This document shows, piece by piece, positions 42,134 to 50,673 of a stretch of DNA of 50,673 nucleotides. Origin of the DNA: Chara braunii (Eukaryota > Streptophyta > Charophyceae > Charales > Characeae); NCBI GenBank assembly GCA_003427395.1, contig BFEA01000276.1, positions 376,094 through 426,766 on the forward strand, written 5' to 3'. The translations under genes and the position numbers were made by a program. The notes under the pieces are model-generated. The model worked only from the letters and a program-made list of their open reading frames with translations. It searched no databases and was not told where the DNA came from. Positions within the stretch are counted from its first letter, which is position 1. Each line of letters opens with the position of its first letter.

Positions 42134-43072
42134 CCACGGCATGACGATTAACTCATTGAACGACAAAAGCAACGAATAAGACGGAAAGTGTGTGTCTACA
42201 ATAACAAAACCAGCACCGACAAATCCAGAACATCAAGTTTCAGGAGGGAAGTAGTATCTCCCGTTGATCTTGGCGACGACTTCTCATACGTCCCACTCGC
42301 ATACACGTGTCGTCTTCTCGTTGTACGGGAAGGGGCGTGGCAGGGATGCGGGAGGCCGGCGCCCAGTCGGTTTGGGACAATCGGTCCACGTGGCAAGAGC
42401 GAAATCCTATCTAGCATGCATCCCACATGTCAATCACAACGATCCTACGATCTAGTCAGAGACAAGTTTACCAGGTAATCGTCTCATCATCCAAACATTC
42501 TCATTCATCAAAGAAGGTGCGAAAATGGCAGCCACACATCACTTTAGTTCTCTGTGTGCTCTGCACCCCTGCCCTGTTATTCCCGTGACTAATTAGAAGT
42601 CAGCCCAAAACAACTATCTCATTCCTCGTGTGAGAGAGACCGACAAACATCCATAACTGCTCATGTCAGAAAGAGAGTAGGTAGGGAGGAAAAAGATGCG
42701 AAGGAGACGAGAATGACAAGATAGATGAAGATTATACCAAGATTTGACGATGAAAAAGAGTCTCCGGCTTAACTATCATTGAACTGAACTCACACCAAAG
42801 AATAGACTCGAGACAAGGGGGCGCATTCGCCGTGAAGTTCCACTATGGCCCCGGGTCATTCATCCTTTCAACTCTGATCACTATCCCCGTGCATGCACCG
42901 ACAATCCCTGCCGTCACGTGCCACCTTCAACCACTGTGATCGTCACCCCGCCGACTTAGATAGCGATGGTTGGGGTCCCCTATGTGTAGATAAAATTGCT
43001 CGGTTCATCTTGACAAAGACCAGTGGTGTGCGCGTATCACCCGTCGGCGCACATTTTCATGAACACGCATCT
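42134..43072. other. Non-coding stretch
   Basis: No gene, RNA or clear repeat recognised; purine-rich at 42660-42760. Confidence 0.4.
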
Positions 43073-43700
43073 TCATGATCACGTGATCATGATCACGCAT
43101 CTTCATGATCACACGATCATGACTATTTGTAAGCAACGATTGTTTGTGAGGAGGGGGCAACTCTGTTGATTGTCCAGGTGTGACGTCGATGGAAAACTAG
43201 GTTGTCGTCGGCTATAGAAGAGCACAAGGCGGAAAACGATGGCCCAGTTGTACACTCTCGCCGAGCTCGACTACTTTTAGAATCGTTTGTGTACTGTGCG
43301 CCTTTCGAATCGGTTGCCTAACCGCAAGTCCGCCGGGATCCGAACTTCATGTTCACGACCTCGACCTCCACAGTTCAACATGAAGGGCTTGCAATCGTGC
43401 TAGTCCGCCAACATCCGAACTTCATGTGCTCATGAGAAGGCACACGTGCAAGATCGGATCCCGATGGACCCCAACAATCACCTCCAGGACAGTTGCTCAT
43501 GAAAAGGCACACGTGTCGCACTCGCGATCACACGCTTGACCGTGCTTGTTGCGCTTTTATCACGATCGTGCGATCACGACTACACTGTAGGACACGCTTG
43601 ATCGCACATGTGTCGCACTCTCGATCACACGTGCCGCAATCGACAGTTGTTCATGAGAAGTCAAACGTGTCGCACTCGCGACCAGACTCTTGATCGAGGT
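43073..43700. repeat. Palindromes and repeated GATCACG/CACGTGTCGCACTC words
   Basis: A perfect 20-bp palindrome (tcatgatcacgtgatcatga, 43073-43092) is followed by a partial repeat of the same words. Downstream, GCTCATGA-AAGGCACACGTG occurs near 43430 and 43493, GTTCATGAGAAGTCAAACGTG near 43648, and GTGTCGCACTC at 43517, 43610 and 43668, forming irregular units. Possibly subterminal repeats of a DNA transposon; that is inference. Confidence 0.6.
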
Positions 43701-43835
43701 GGATGCAAAAAGGAGGAAGCTATATTTGTTATCGAGCAACGTGGTCCACTTTCAATGAACATGAGGTGAGTAAGAGAGAACGAGCTTTGCGTTATTGGGA
43801 GGAGGTAACATGGGGACGAGATCATCGCCAACAGG

Positions 43836-44442
43836 TTGTCCTCAGAATCTCTGGAAAGTTTTTGGCCAAGAGCACTACTGCTCGAAAGAGATCAACGACC
43901 TTCTCATGAAAGTGCCAACATCGACGACAGGGAACCCCTGTTTGTTGGACGTAAAAAAGATCGTCTAAAGACCAGTTTCGACCCCCTCGTGCATGTTGAC
44001 GTGGACATTTTTCTCATCCTTTGCCCATCCGACGACGATCTGTCTAGTGGCGTGCCTAACTGGGTGGGCAAAACACTTTCTCAGGTGGTGGTTGAAAATA
44101 ATTCGCCGAATTATAATGAAGTGCTAGTGGAGTACTGGGTGCCGACTGGGAGATCAAAGTCGCTCAAAGAACTGTATGATAACGCATGGGAGAAAAAATG
44201 GAAGATGACTGAGCAGACACAATGGCAGCAAGCCGACTCGATCGCTTTTCACTGAGAGAGACCGACTAGAGGTACAAAACCGTTCACGACTGGACTTGTA
44301 ATCCCTTCCAATGTTCGATTGAATGCTGAAGCCGCACTTCGAGACCTCAGTCCATCTCCTAAAGGGAATATCGATGCAGGGCACAAAAGCGATAGTGCAC
44401 GTCATAGATCTTGTCAGTCTGTCCGATACGTGAACGGATAGG
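43836..44442 (+). pseudogene. Unidentified ORF, possibly an exon
   Basis: One frame with a single internal TGA (44253) ends at a TAG about 44440. A candidate donor GAG|GTGAGT at about 43766 and acceptor CCAACAG at about 43834 lie just upstream, so this may be the second exon of a gene beginning before 43760. The middle (VPNWVGKTLSQVV...VEYWVPTG) has the look of a small beta-barrel domain as found near the C-termini of some transposon proteins, but I cannot name the family. The end reads LVIPSNVRLNAEAALRDL. Confidence 0.45.
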
Positions 44443-44742
44443 ATTTATGGAAATGACTGTTTGGACAAGGTTAATTATAGTAGGACATCATCGCGGAGTT
44501 TGTGCATTATAGAAAAACGGACCCTGAAAGGCATCATATTATTTTTGAACTTAGTGACTTGCGATGATTTCGGTAGCAGGACAAATTGGCAGAATTATTT
44601 TGTCCACGATCTTGGGATGATTTTTATAAGATGGTTGGGTAATGGTTGAGCAAATTTGAACGTTTAGTTTATCGTGGAGGCAATTGTTATACCTTCTCCA
44701 CAATTCATTTTCGATATTTGTTTTGCATGGCATGTCTTGTGT

Positions 44743-45082
44743 AGGGAGTGCGACAGGAGTCATGGCCCATTGGCGTGATTATTCGTATCTCATTCACCCT
44801 AGTGCATGCGGATTGCGTGGTGCGAGTGGCGATATCGAAATTCTCGAGCGGATGACAACGAAGTTCGAAAACGACCCGTGGATGAGTGTCGTCCCCTTCT
44901 TCGACAAACCTCTCGATGCGTGGTCCGAGGTAGGATGGGATAGCGTGATCTTGGCAAGGAAATGTCCATGGCATAAGGAGTACAAGTTTACTTCCACGAT
45001 GGAGTGGGGGAGCCTAATCAAAGTAACTCATTATGCCATAGGCGTGAGACAACTTCCGTCTCTGCGCGCAACACTCAGATAG
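44743..45082 (+). CDS. Unidentified ORF following an intron-like segment
   Basis: The segment 44640-44742 is T-rich and ends TCTTGTGTAG, a good 3' splice site. After it an open frame of about 113 codons contains AHWRDYSYLIHPSACG and FENDPWMSVVPFF. It ends at TAG 45080; a TAA follows nine codons later-scale and the same frame then continues into the next ORF. Family unknown. Confidence 0.4.
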
Positions 45083-45136
45083 AAAGAGAATAAGTGATTT
45101 TACCTTCGCCTTGAAAACGTCACGAGGTTACCTCGC

Positions 45137-45616
45137 GTGTGGTTCGCGAACTTGAAACAAGAGTTGTTGAATTGTACATCCTATAATCAGTTTTTGAAAC
45201 TATATCCGCTGCGTGGTGTCGGAACGTGGCCGCAGAATGTGTCATATTGTTGCGTACGGTTGTCTTTGGTTGGATCCGACTTCTGCAGAGTGTTGTGTGT
45301 TGCATGTTCGAACCGAAAACGAACTTTGGTAGACGTTGTAGTGCGTGTTTCTTGCAACGAGCTTAGAATCAATGGTCGCAATATGGAAAATTTACGTCTT
45401 CTCCATGAGAACGGAGAGTCCGATTTGGAGATTGTCGGTCAAATTCATGAGCTTGACAAGTGGCATGAGGTAGAGCAAGTGGCATGTTGCGTGCGTGACG
45501 CCATCGGTAATTCCTTGGCAGGTGTTTGTAGGTTTGTAAAGATGAATACATTTCGTTGTTCTCGAACGTGGCGACGAAGGGACAACCACAAACCCTTGCT
45601 TTCAGATCGGCAATGA
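45137..45616 (+). CDS. Unidentified Cys/Val-rich ORF
   Basis: An open frame of 159 codons in the same frame as the ORF ending at 45082, from which TAG and TAA codons separate it. The product contains VGTWPQNVSYCCVRLSLVG and repeated VxxVACCVR-like words; there is no recognisable domain. With the two preceding ORFs it may be one decayed gene or transposon protein, followed by the satellite-like array. Confidence 0.4.
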   Translation: MWFANLKQELLNCTSYNQFLKLYPLRGVGTWPQNVSYCCVRLSLVGSDFCRVLCVACSNRKRTLVDVVVRVSCNELRINGRNMENLRLLHENGESDLEIVGQIHELDKWHEVEQVACCVRDAIGNSLAGVCRFVKMNTFRCSRTWRRRDNHKPLLSDRQ

Positions 45617-45853
45617 ATACCTTATATGAGTTTGGTTCTCATGAAACGCGGAGACGCTTGTAGATGCTTTTGTAAATGATGACGTTTTATAAAGTTTTGA
45701 TTATGGTCGCTCGTAGCATTTAATTTAGTTGTAGTTCAATCTTGAGTTGGTTCGTAGCATTTAATTTAGATGTAGTTTGATCTTGCGTTTAAGATTTCTC
45801 GCACGTGTGCATACAATTTTTGACTCTTAGTTTTTCATGATTACATGATTTCT

Positions 45854-46960
45854 CGAAGTGCGACGGAATTCATACTTAAACCATCTCGTTTACCGTATGA
45901 TTGCATTGACTCTTCGATTGATTTTCAGTTTTTGTTTGTCACAATGTCATGTAAAATACGTCTTAGTCAATGCTCAGTGGTAATCAAAGTGTGATGCAGA
46001 TTATGGAGTCATTCATAACCTTCTCGTTCAGTGTCTCATTATGTTCACCGTTCTCTTGAATTTCAATGTATGACAATAACATGTCAGTTACGTCTTTTAA
46101 GTTAGTACATAAATTATTGAAGTGCGACGAAATTCAACCAATGACATCTCGTTTACCGTGTGATTGCCTTTACTCTTCGATTGAGTTCCAATTTACGCAT
46201 TGCCAAGTCACTGTCACAATGTCATGTAGAATATGTCCGACTTAATGCTCATACAAAATCGATCAAGGAGTGATGGAATCGAGTGTTTAACATTGTTATT
46301 CGGTGCCTCATTGCATTGAGTGTTGAAGTTCTCTTGACTTTCAATTTCTGACAACTCCGTGTCACTTACCATAACGGCGTTTAAGTTGCAAAATTTATGA
46401 AAGTGCAATGAAATCCACACTTAAACCGTCATGTTTGGTACGTGATTGCCTTGAATCTTCACTTCAGTTTCAATTTATGGTCAGTCAATTACATTGATGC
46501 AAACTATGAGGTCATTCACAACCTTCTCGTTTCGTATCTCATTACGTTCACCGTTCTCTTGAATTTCAATGTATGACAATGACATGCCGGTTACGTCTTT
46601 TAAGTTAGTAGTACATAAATTATCGAAGTGCAACGGAATCCATACTTAAACCAATGACATCTAGTTTACCGTATGATCGCCTTTACTCTTCGATTGAATT
46701 CCAATTTATGCATTGCCAAGTGAATGTCACAATGTCATGTAAAATAGGTCCGACTGAATGCTCACACAAAATCGATCAAGGAGTGATGGAATCGAGAGTT
46801 GAACTTCAACATTGGTCTTCGGTGTCTCATTGCATTGAGTGTTGAAGTTCTTTTAAGTGCAATGGAATCCACACTTAAACCATCATGTTTAGTACGTGAT
46901 TACCTTAAATCTACACTTCAGTTTCAATTTATGGTCTGTGAATTGCATTCTTCGGGTTCA
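45854..46960 (+). repeat. Satellite-like tandem array with dimeric units
   Basis: The anchor AAGTGC(G/A)A-(G)GAATYCA followed by CGT(T)TACCGT-TGATTGCC recurs at about 45857, 46119, 46399, 46627 and 46854. Alternate units resemble each other more: 46119 with 46627 (both followed by ACGCATTGCCAAGT- and CCGACT-AATGCTCA-type text) and 46399 with 46854 (both CTTCAGTTTCAATTTATGGTC). GTTCACCGTTCTCTTGAATTT is repeated at about 46043 and 46547 (period 504). The array is an A-B-A-B higher-order repeat. Confidence 0.88.
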
Positions 46961-47169
46961 CTACTCGTATGCTAAGTTTCATTCAAGTCAAAAATATGTT
47001 GATTTTAACATGAAATTAATAGCTTGCGAGTACCAATTTAAAATATAATATCCTCTTTTAACGAATAACATGTTAAGATTGCAAGGTGCGCGAACTTGAA
47101 GAGCGAAGCAAGACGACGGTGTGAGAGGAGACAATGTCAACCCGTTAGAAGATAGTCTTTAAGGATCTG

Positions 47170-47650
47170 CGAGTGGAGATCGGAGATGTGGTGTCGTCCT
47201 GGTCGCTAACAACGAAGATGTAAGAGGAAAGAGGCAGGGAAAGGAGAGCGTGGACGATCCGGAACAGTGAACTCAAGGAGGGCGATGGGAAGGCACGAGA
47301 AGAAAAAGAAAGAAGGGTTGATGGAGCGGATCGACAAAGGGAGAATAGGGACAACAACTAAGAAGGTGGAAAACACATGTATTAAGGAAATAGAAGACAA
47401 CGAAAGAGAGACAGGGTGTAGTGACGTCCTGATCACCAACAAGTTGCAACAACAACGAAGTGCGGAGACAGTGGCATGGAAAGGTGAGGGAACAATGATC
47501 TTCACGACAATGATGGGAAGGCGTGAAGTGAGAGGTGGGAATGGTTGATTGAGGGGACCGACAAAGGGCGAACAGGGATAACAACTCAGAAGGTGGAGAA
47601 CGTGAGTGTTGAGGTAGCAAGAGACGATGGCAGGAGACGACGTAAATGAT
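47170..47650 (+). repeat. 228-bp tandem repeat
   Basis: GATGGGAAGG at 47284 and GATGGGAAG at 47512 mark two units; GACAAAGGG-GAA-AGGGA-AACAACT-AGAAGGTGGA is shared, and a third partial unit precedes (GTGTCGTCCTGGTCGCTAACAAC versus GTGACGTCCTGATCACCAACAA). Purine-rich; open frames within it are repeat by-products. Confidence 0.85.
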
Positions 47651-47983
47651 AAGGGAGACAGCGAAAGAAGCAAGGCGGTTGAGAGATACAGGGCTAGCAG
47701 GGATAACTTTAGCGGAGAAGTTGAACGCTGAAGAGGCGGACCTAGCTTAAGGTTTACAATGCTCAGAAGATGACAGGACCAGCAGTATAGCAAGGAAGCT
47801 GTCTCTATGGAAGTAGTGGCGAAGGCTCTTCCAACCCTAATGGGAAGAGGTGTGTTCCTGTGTTGTATTAAAAAAAAAAAAAAAAAAAAAAAAGGTTTAG
47901 AGCAAAAAAAAGAGCGTTGTAGTACGCGGGTCAAAGTACTCATAGGTAGGGGGAGGGAGGAACTAGTGTGTAGCAGCAGGGAT
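47651..47983. other. Non-coding stretch with 23-base poly-A
   Basis: A run of 23 A at 47871-47893 could end an unidentified retroposed copy on plus; no family tail precedes it. Confidence 0.45.
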
Positions 47984-48224
47984 CTGGCGCCGGTTTCAGG
48001 GCGAAGAGGTTCCCCCCCTCTCTCCAATAGCCTGCTCAGTCAATCCCCTGGATCCTAGGGTAATCAATGCTGGCAGAAACCTCATACAATCTTGTTTTGC
48101 TGTACTCCAAATCTCAGTTTGTATATGGGACGCTGGACCCGTTTTCCAGTAGGTGATGCTCCCCACCAATAGATGGAGCCTCTCCCCAGGTGTTATAAAA
48201 AAAAATAAAAATAAAAAAAAATCG
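47984..48224 (+). mobile_element. 5'-truncated LINE copy with A-rich tail
   Basis: Matches the outer LINE 3' UTR (TCTGGCGCC, CCTGCTCA-TCAATCCCC, AATCAATGCTGGCAGA; compare 19739-19865) and then the tail GGGACGCTGGACCCGTTTTCCAG at 48128, ending in TATAAAAAAAAATAAAAATAAAA-type A-rich sequence at about 48199-48220. It extends further 5' than the other short copies, which confirms that the tail belongs to a LINE. Confidence 0.88.
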
Positions 48225-48229
48225 GAATT

Positions 48230-48432
48230 TTCTGAAAATTATGATGAGAAAAGATAGATGAGATTTTTTTTTTTTTTGGATTTTGCTGATGACGACGAAC
48301 AGCACCCTTAGGATGATGATGATGAGGATGATGGTGAGGACCAACTCACCTGCTGATGAGAATGAAGACAGAATGATGATGTTGATCATACTAAAGAGCA
48401 ACACCAACAGCCCCGCCCCTATGATTACAAAC

Positions 48433-48464
<32 letters not shown>

Positions 48465-48466
48465 TC

Positions 48467-48509
<43 letters not shown>

Positions 48510-48928
48510 TTAACGCACAACGCCCTGTGATGACAACAGGATGATGATGGTGCTGATGACGAACACCTTTGATGATAACCTAATGATGATGATGATAATG
48601 ATGATGATGATGATGATGATAATGATGATGATGATAGGGATAAGCTGCGCCCTATGATGACGAACTTCGCCAACCGCACCCTTATGATGGTAAACTATTG
48701 ATGATGGTAATACAACAATGAGTGACGAGCAACACCCCTGATGAACGGCTCCTTGATAATGATGATGGCACTAGTGCCGAACAGAAGTGAAGACCTACGC
48801 CTTGATGATGATGACGAGCAGTACCCTGATGATGATGATGGTGATGACGGGCAGCACCCTGATGATGATGACGAACCACTACCGTGATGATGATGTTGAA
48901 CCACGCCCTGTGGATGATGATGATGATA

Positions 48929-48962
<34 letters not shown>

Positions 48963-48990
48963 CGAGCAGCACCTTGATGATGATGACGAA
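48230..48990 (+). repeat. GAT/ATG trinucleotide block with interspersed minisatellite
   Basis: Long (GATGAT)n tracts at about 48432-48508, 48580-48635 and 48910-48962 alternate with a recurring GACGA(A/G)CAGCACCCTGATGATG phrase (48293, 48810, 48847, 48960). All frames give poly-Asp, poly-Met or poly-Ser/His, so it is not evidence of a gene. Confidence 0.92.
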
Positions 48991-50585
48991 CCATGATACC
49001 CAAAGGACACAGCCCCAATTACAGACTCTAGCTCCAAATCAAAATAGAGATGTGGAAGCGACCACATGCGATGCCTCTCGTGATATCCGTGTCACAAAAT
49101 CTGGTGATGTCAACAGCTTGAAGATGAAACCGCCACCTACCACCTCTTTCGTGATAAACAGACCGAGCAAAAGAACCTCCTCCTCCACTTTACGTTAATC
49201 ACGTTGCCGTGTTGTCACTAAAACACCGCAGAGACCTCAGTCGCCCAAACTCACCCCTTTCGTCTCCGTGGGAGGACAGCAACCTGCCCCCTTCCCCCAC
49301 TAGCCATGACAGCCTCGCCAACATGCGAAGCCCTTTCACCAGCGAACGAAGCACTAAACAGGCACCATCCTGCCAAGCAGGAGATGCTATGGTCTCGTCG
49401 AGCCCACCGACGAGTGCCATAGGGGGTTCAAGCCACCAAAAAAATGCCACAAAGCAACCTCCGGGGCAAAAAAGTCAGGGGGAGGAAGGGGCCATGTCCA
49501 TCCTGTTTGCCGCGCGCCTCCTCAGTGTTCGTCTCACCAGCACTATCTCCACAGTTCCGGCCTCCAGGGATCATTTGCCATGCCCACCCGAACGCCACCT
49601 CCGAACCCGTGCAAAGACGAGCCGGTGGCGCGGCGCTCCCGATCGCGCCACTCCGCCCTACAACTTTAGCCCCCTAAACACCAATCCTGCTCCCTCAGCT
49701 GCATACAGTACCCCCTAACATATGCCCCACAGAGCCGAAGATCCCCCTTCCCTCCTGCCCCACACCCTCCAAGTGTAACAGCCCTTCAACATCTCACCAT
49801 GCTGGCATCAGCACCCCTTGCCCTCTCCCCAACCGCCATAGCTGATCCGACCCAAAAATCAGGGTGGCCCAAAAAGGGACAAACCCTCAATACCGCCCTT
49901 CCCTCTCAAAGATCACACCACCCACCCTGTGTAACCCTCGCAGGGAGGGGCTCCAGTCCTAAAGGAGATAATTCCTTTCAGCACCTATGACCCACATCAC
50001 AAACTGAGACTCTATTATGACATGTTTCTTTAGAATCCCAAAATGACTTATACCATAGTGCCGCTAGTGCAATATTCTTTATAACTAAGGCGCGCCCAAA
50101 GATTCATGTGTGTTTATTGCTCCTCAATCCGACTGACCAATTTGGCCACTGCCGGGGCCTGGACTCACTAATCGTTACTGGCCGAATATCCCCAGGCCAT
50201 CAGTGAAGCGCCCAAGGCCCTAATTGAGGCCTCCCATGGGAGACATGTGATATGTGGCTGCTCCGGGGAGTGGCCGCCTTGATGGTGCTTCCTCCATCCC
50301 ATCATTTTCTGGCCCCAGTTCACCACCATATCTGACAGTCAGCAAAAGGGGTCGAAGTGGTTTTGAGAGGGTATAGGGTTTAAAGGGTTTAAAGGGACAG
50401 ACATAGCAATTATCAAACAGGGGGGCTGCTTAAATAGGGCTGGGCTAATAGATAAGGTGGTGCTCCAAGAAGGGAAGGGTGACACTAGCAGGTCCATGGG
50501 ACAACAGAGCCCCGGGCAGAGACAGCACTTACCACAGCCCTAGGAAACAACAAACAGCAATATCTGTGTTACAAGATGTATCAAT
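48991..50585. other. Intergenic stretch, C-rich in part, no recognised gene
   Basis: A Ser/Pro-rich open frame of 169 codons (49209-49718, plus) has no motif and shares its low-complexity look with the C-rich surroundings. AGGGTTTAAAGGGTTTAAAGGG occurs near 50372. No RNA gene seen. Confidence 0.4.
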
Positions 50586-50673
50586 GGGACGCTGAGCGCG
50601 GTTCTCAGCACGTGCTGCTCCCCACGAATAGATTGGAGTCTTGTTCCCATTAAAAAAAAAAAAAAAAAAAAAA
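50586..50673 (+). mobile_element. LINE tail copy with poly-A, cut by window edge
   Basis: Begins GGGACGCTGAGCGCGGTTCTCAGC, where both stem strands changed together (GCTGAG/CTCAGC), then GTGCTGCTCCCCACGAATAGATTGGAG and poly-A from 50652 to the window end. The second half of the tail is missing. Confidence 0.82.

Noticed and set aside
48425-49067. Poly-Asp, poly-His, poly-Ser and poly-Ile proteins
   Set aside because: Products of reading GAT trinucleotide repeats in six frames.
49209-49718. Ser/Pro-rich 169-codon frame as a real gene
   Set aside because: No motif, composition follows the C-rich background, and an equally open overlapping frame exists; left as non-coding.

Overview
This window looks like an intergenic, transposon-rich stretch of a large nuclear genome from the green lineage. 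The best lineage clue is a U6 snRNA-like segment at 38437-38514 (minus), whose 3' half has the land-plant/streptophyte form and not the animal form. With nested LINEs, a decayed Ty3/gypsy element, a Ulp1-type protease relic and many microsatellites, a streptophyte alga such as Chara is plausible, but nothing here proves the species. I see no intact host gene and no prokaryotic operon. Nearly every coding stretch is an element relic with in-frame stops.

Layout. 1-99 is the 3' tail of a minus-strand LINE cut by the window edge. 182-20125 is a large plus-strand LINE (5' C-rich tandem repeats, a very long ORF1 with a zinc knuckle, ORF2 with APE endonuclease, reverse transcriptase and C-terminal zinc-binding region, 39-base poly-A). 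It is split at 7654/18683 by a second, complete LINE of the same superfamily on the minus strand (7655-18670), with a 12-bp target site duplication, gacccaagcgct. Removing the insert and one duplication copy rejoins ORF2 in frame. Immediately downstream lies a Ty3/gypsy element (about 20186-29189 plus 3' flank) with gag, protease, RT, truncated RNase H and integrase. It is preceded by an unexplained single-frame ORF of 664 codons (20237-22228) interrupted only by four TGA codons.

29190-32490 is non-coding: AT-rich imperfect repeats, a GC-rich stretch, a minisatellite built on a small hairpin, and a (CA)n tract ending in a 335-base assembly gap. 32765-34764 carries an ORF split by a 258-bp foldback MITE and then a Ulp1/C48 cysteine protease relic. 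35180-41103 is a patchwork of LINE tail copies, microsatellites, a hAT-like MITE, two U6-derived retropseudogenes and a probable twin-primed LINE insertion. 41118-42133 is a direct tandem repeat of about 500-517 bp. 43073-45616 has short repeats and palindromes followed by unidentified ORFs. 45854-46960 is a satellite-like array with dimeric (higher-order) structure, 47170-47650 a 228-bp minisatellite, 48230-48990 a GAT/ATG repeat block, and the window ends in another poly-A-terminated LINE tail.

How the parts relate. The LINE family supplies the RT machinery; its 3' end carries a stem-loop that recurs about ten times and varies in a pairing-preserving way, as expected of an RT recognition signal. 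The U6 pseudogenes with A-rich tails fit trans-mobilisation by such LINEs. The main candidates for something undescribed are the gypsy upstream ORF (ORF0), the unusually long LINE ORF1 with a CX2CX4HX6C knuckle, the tandem repeats in the LINE 5' regions, and the repeated 3' stem-loop. All functional statements rest on reading the sequence; no database search was possible.
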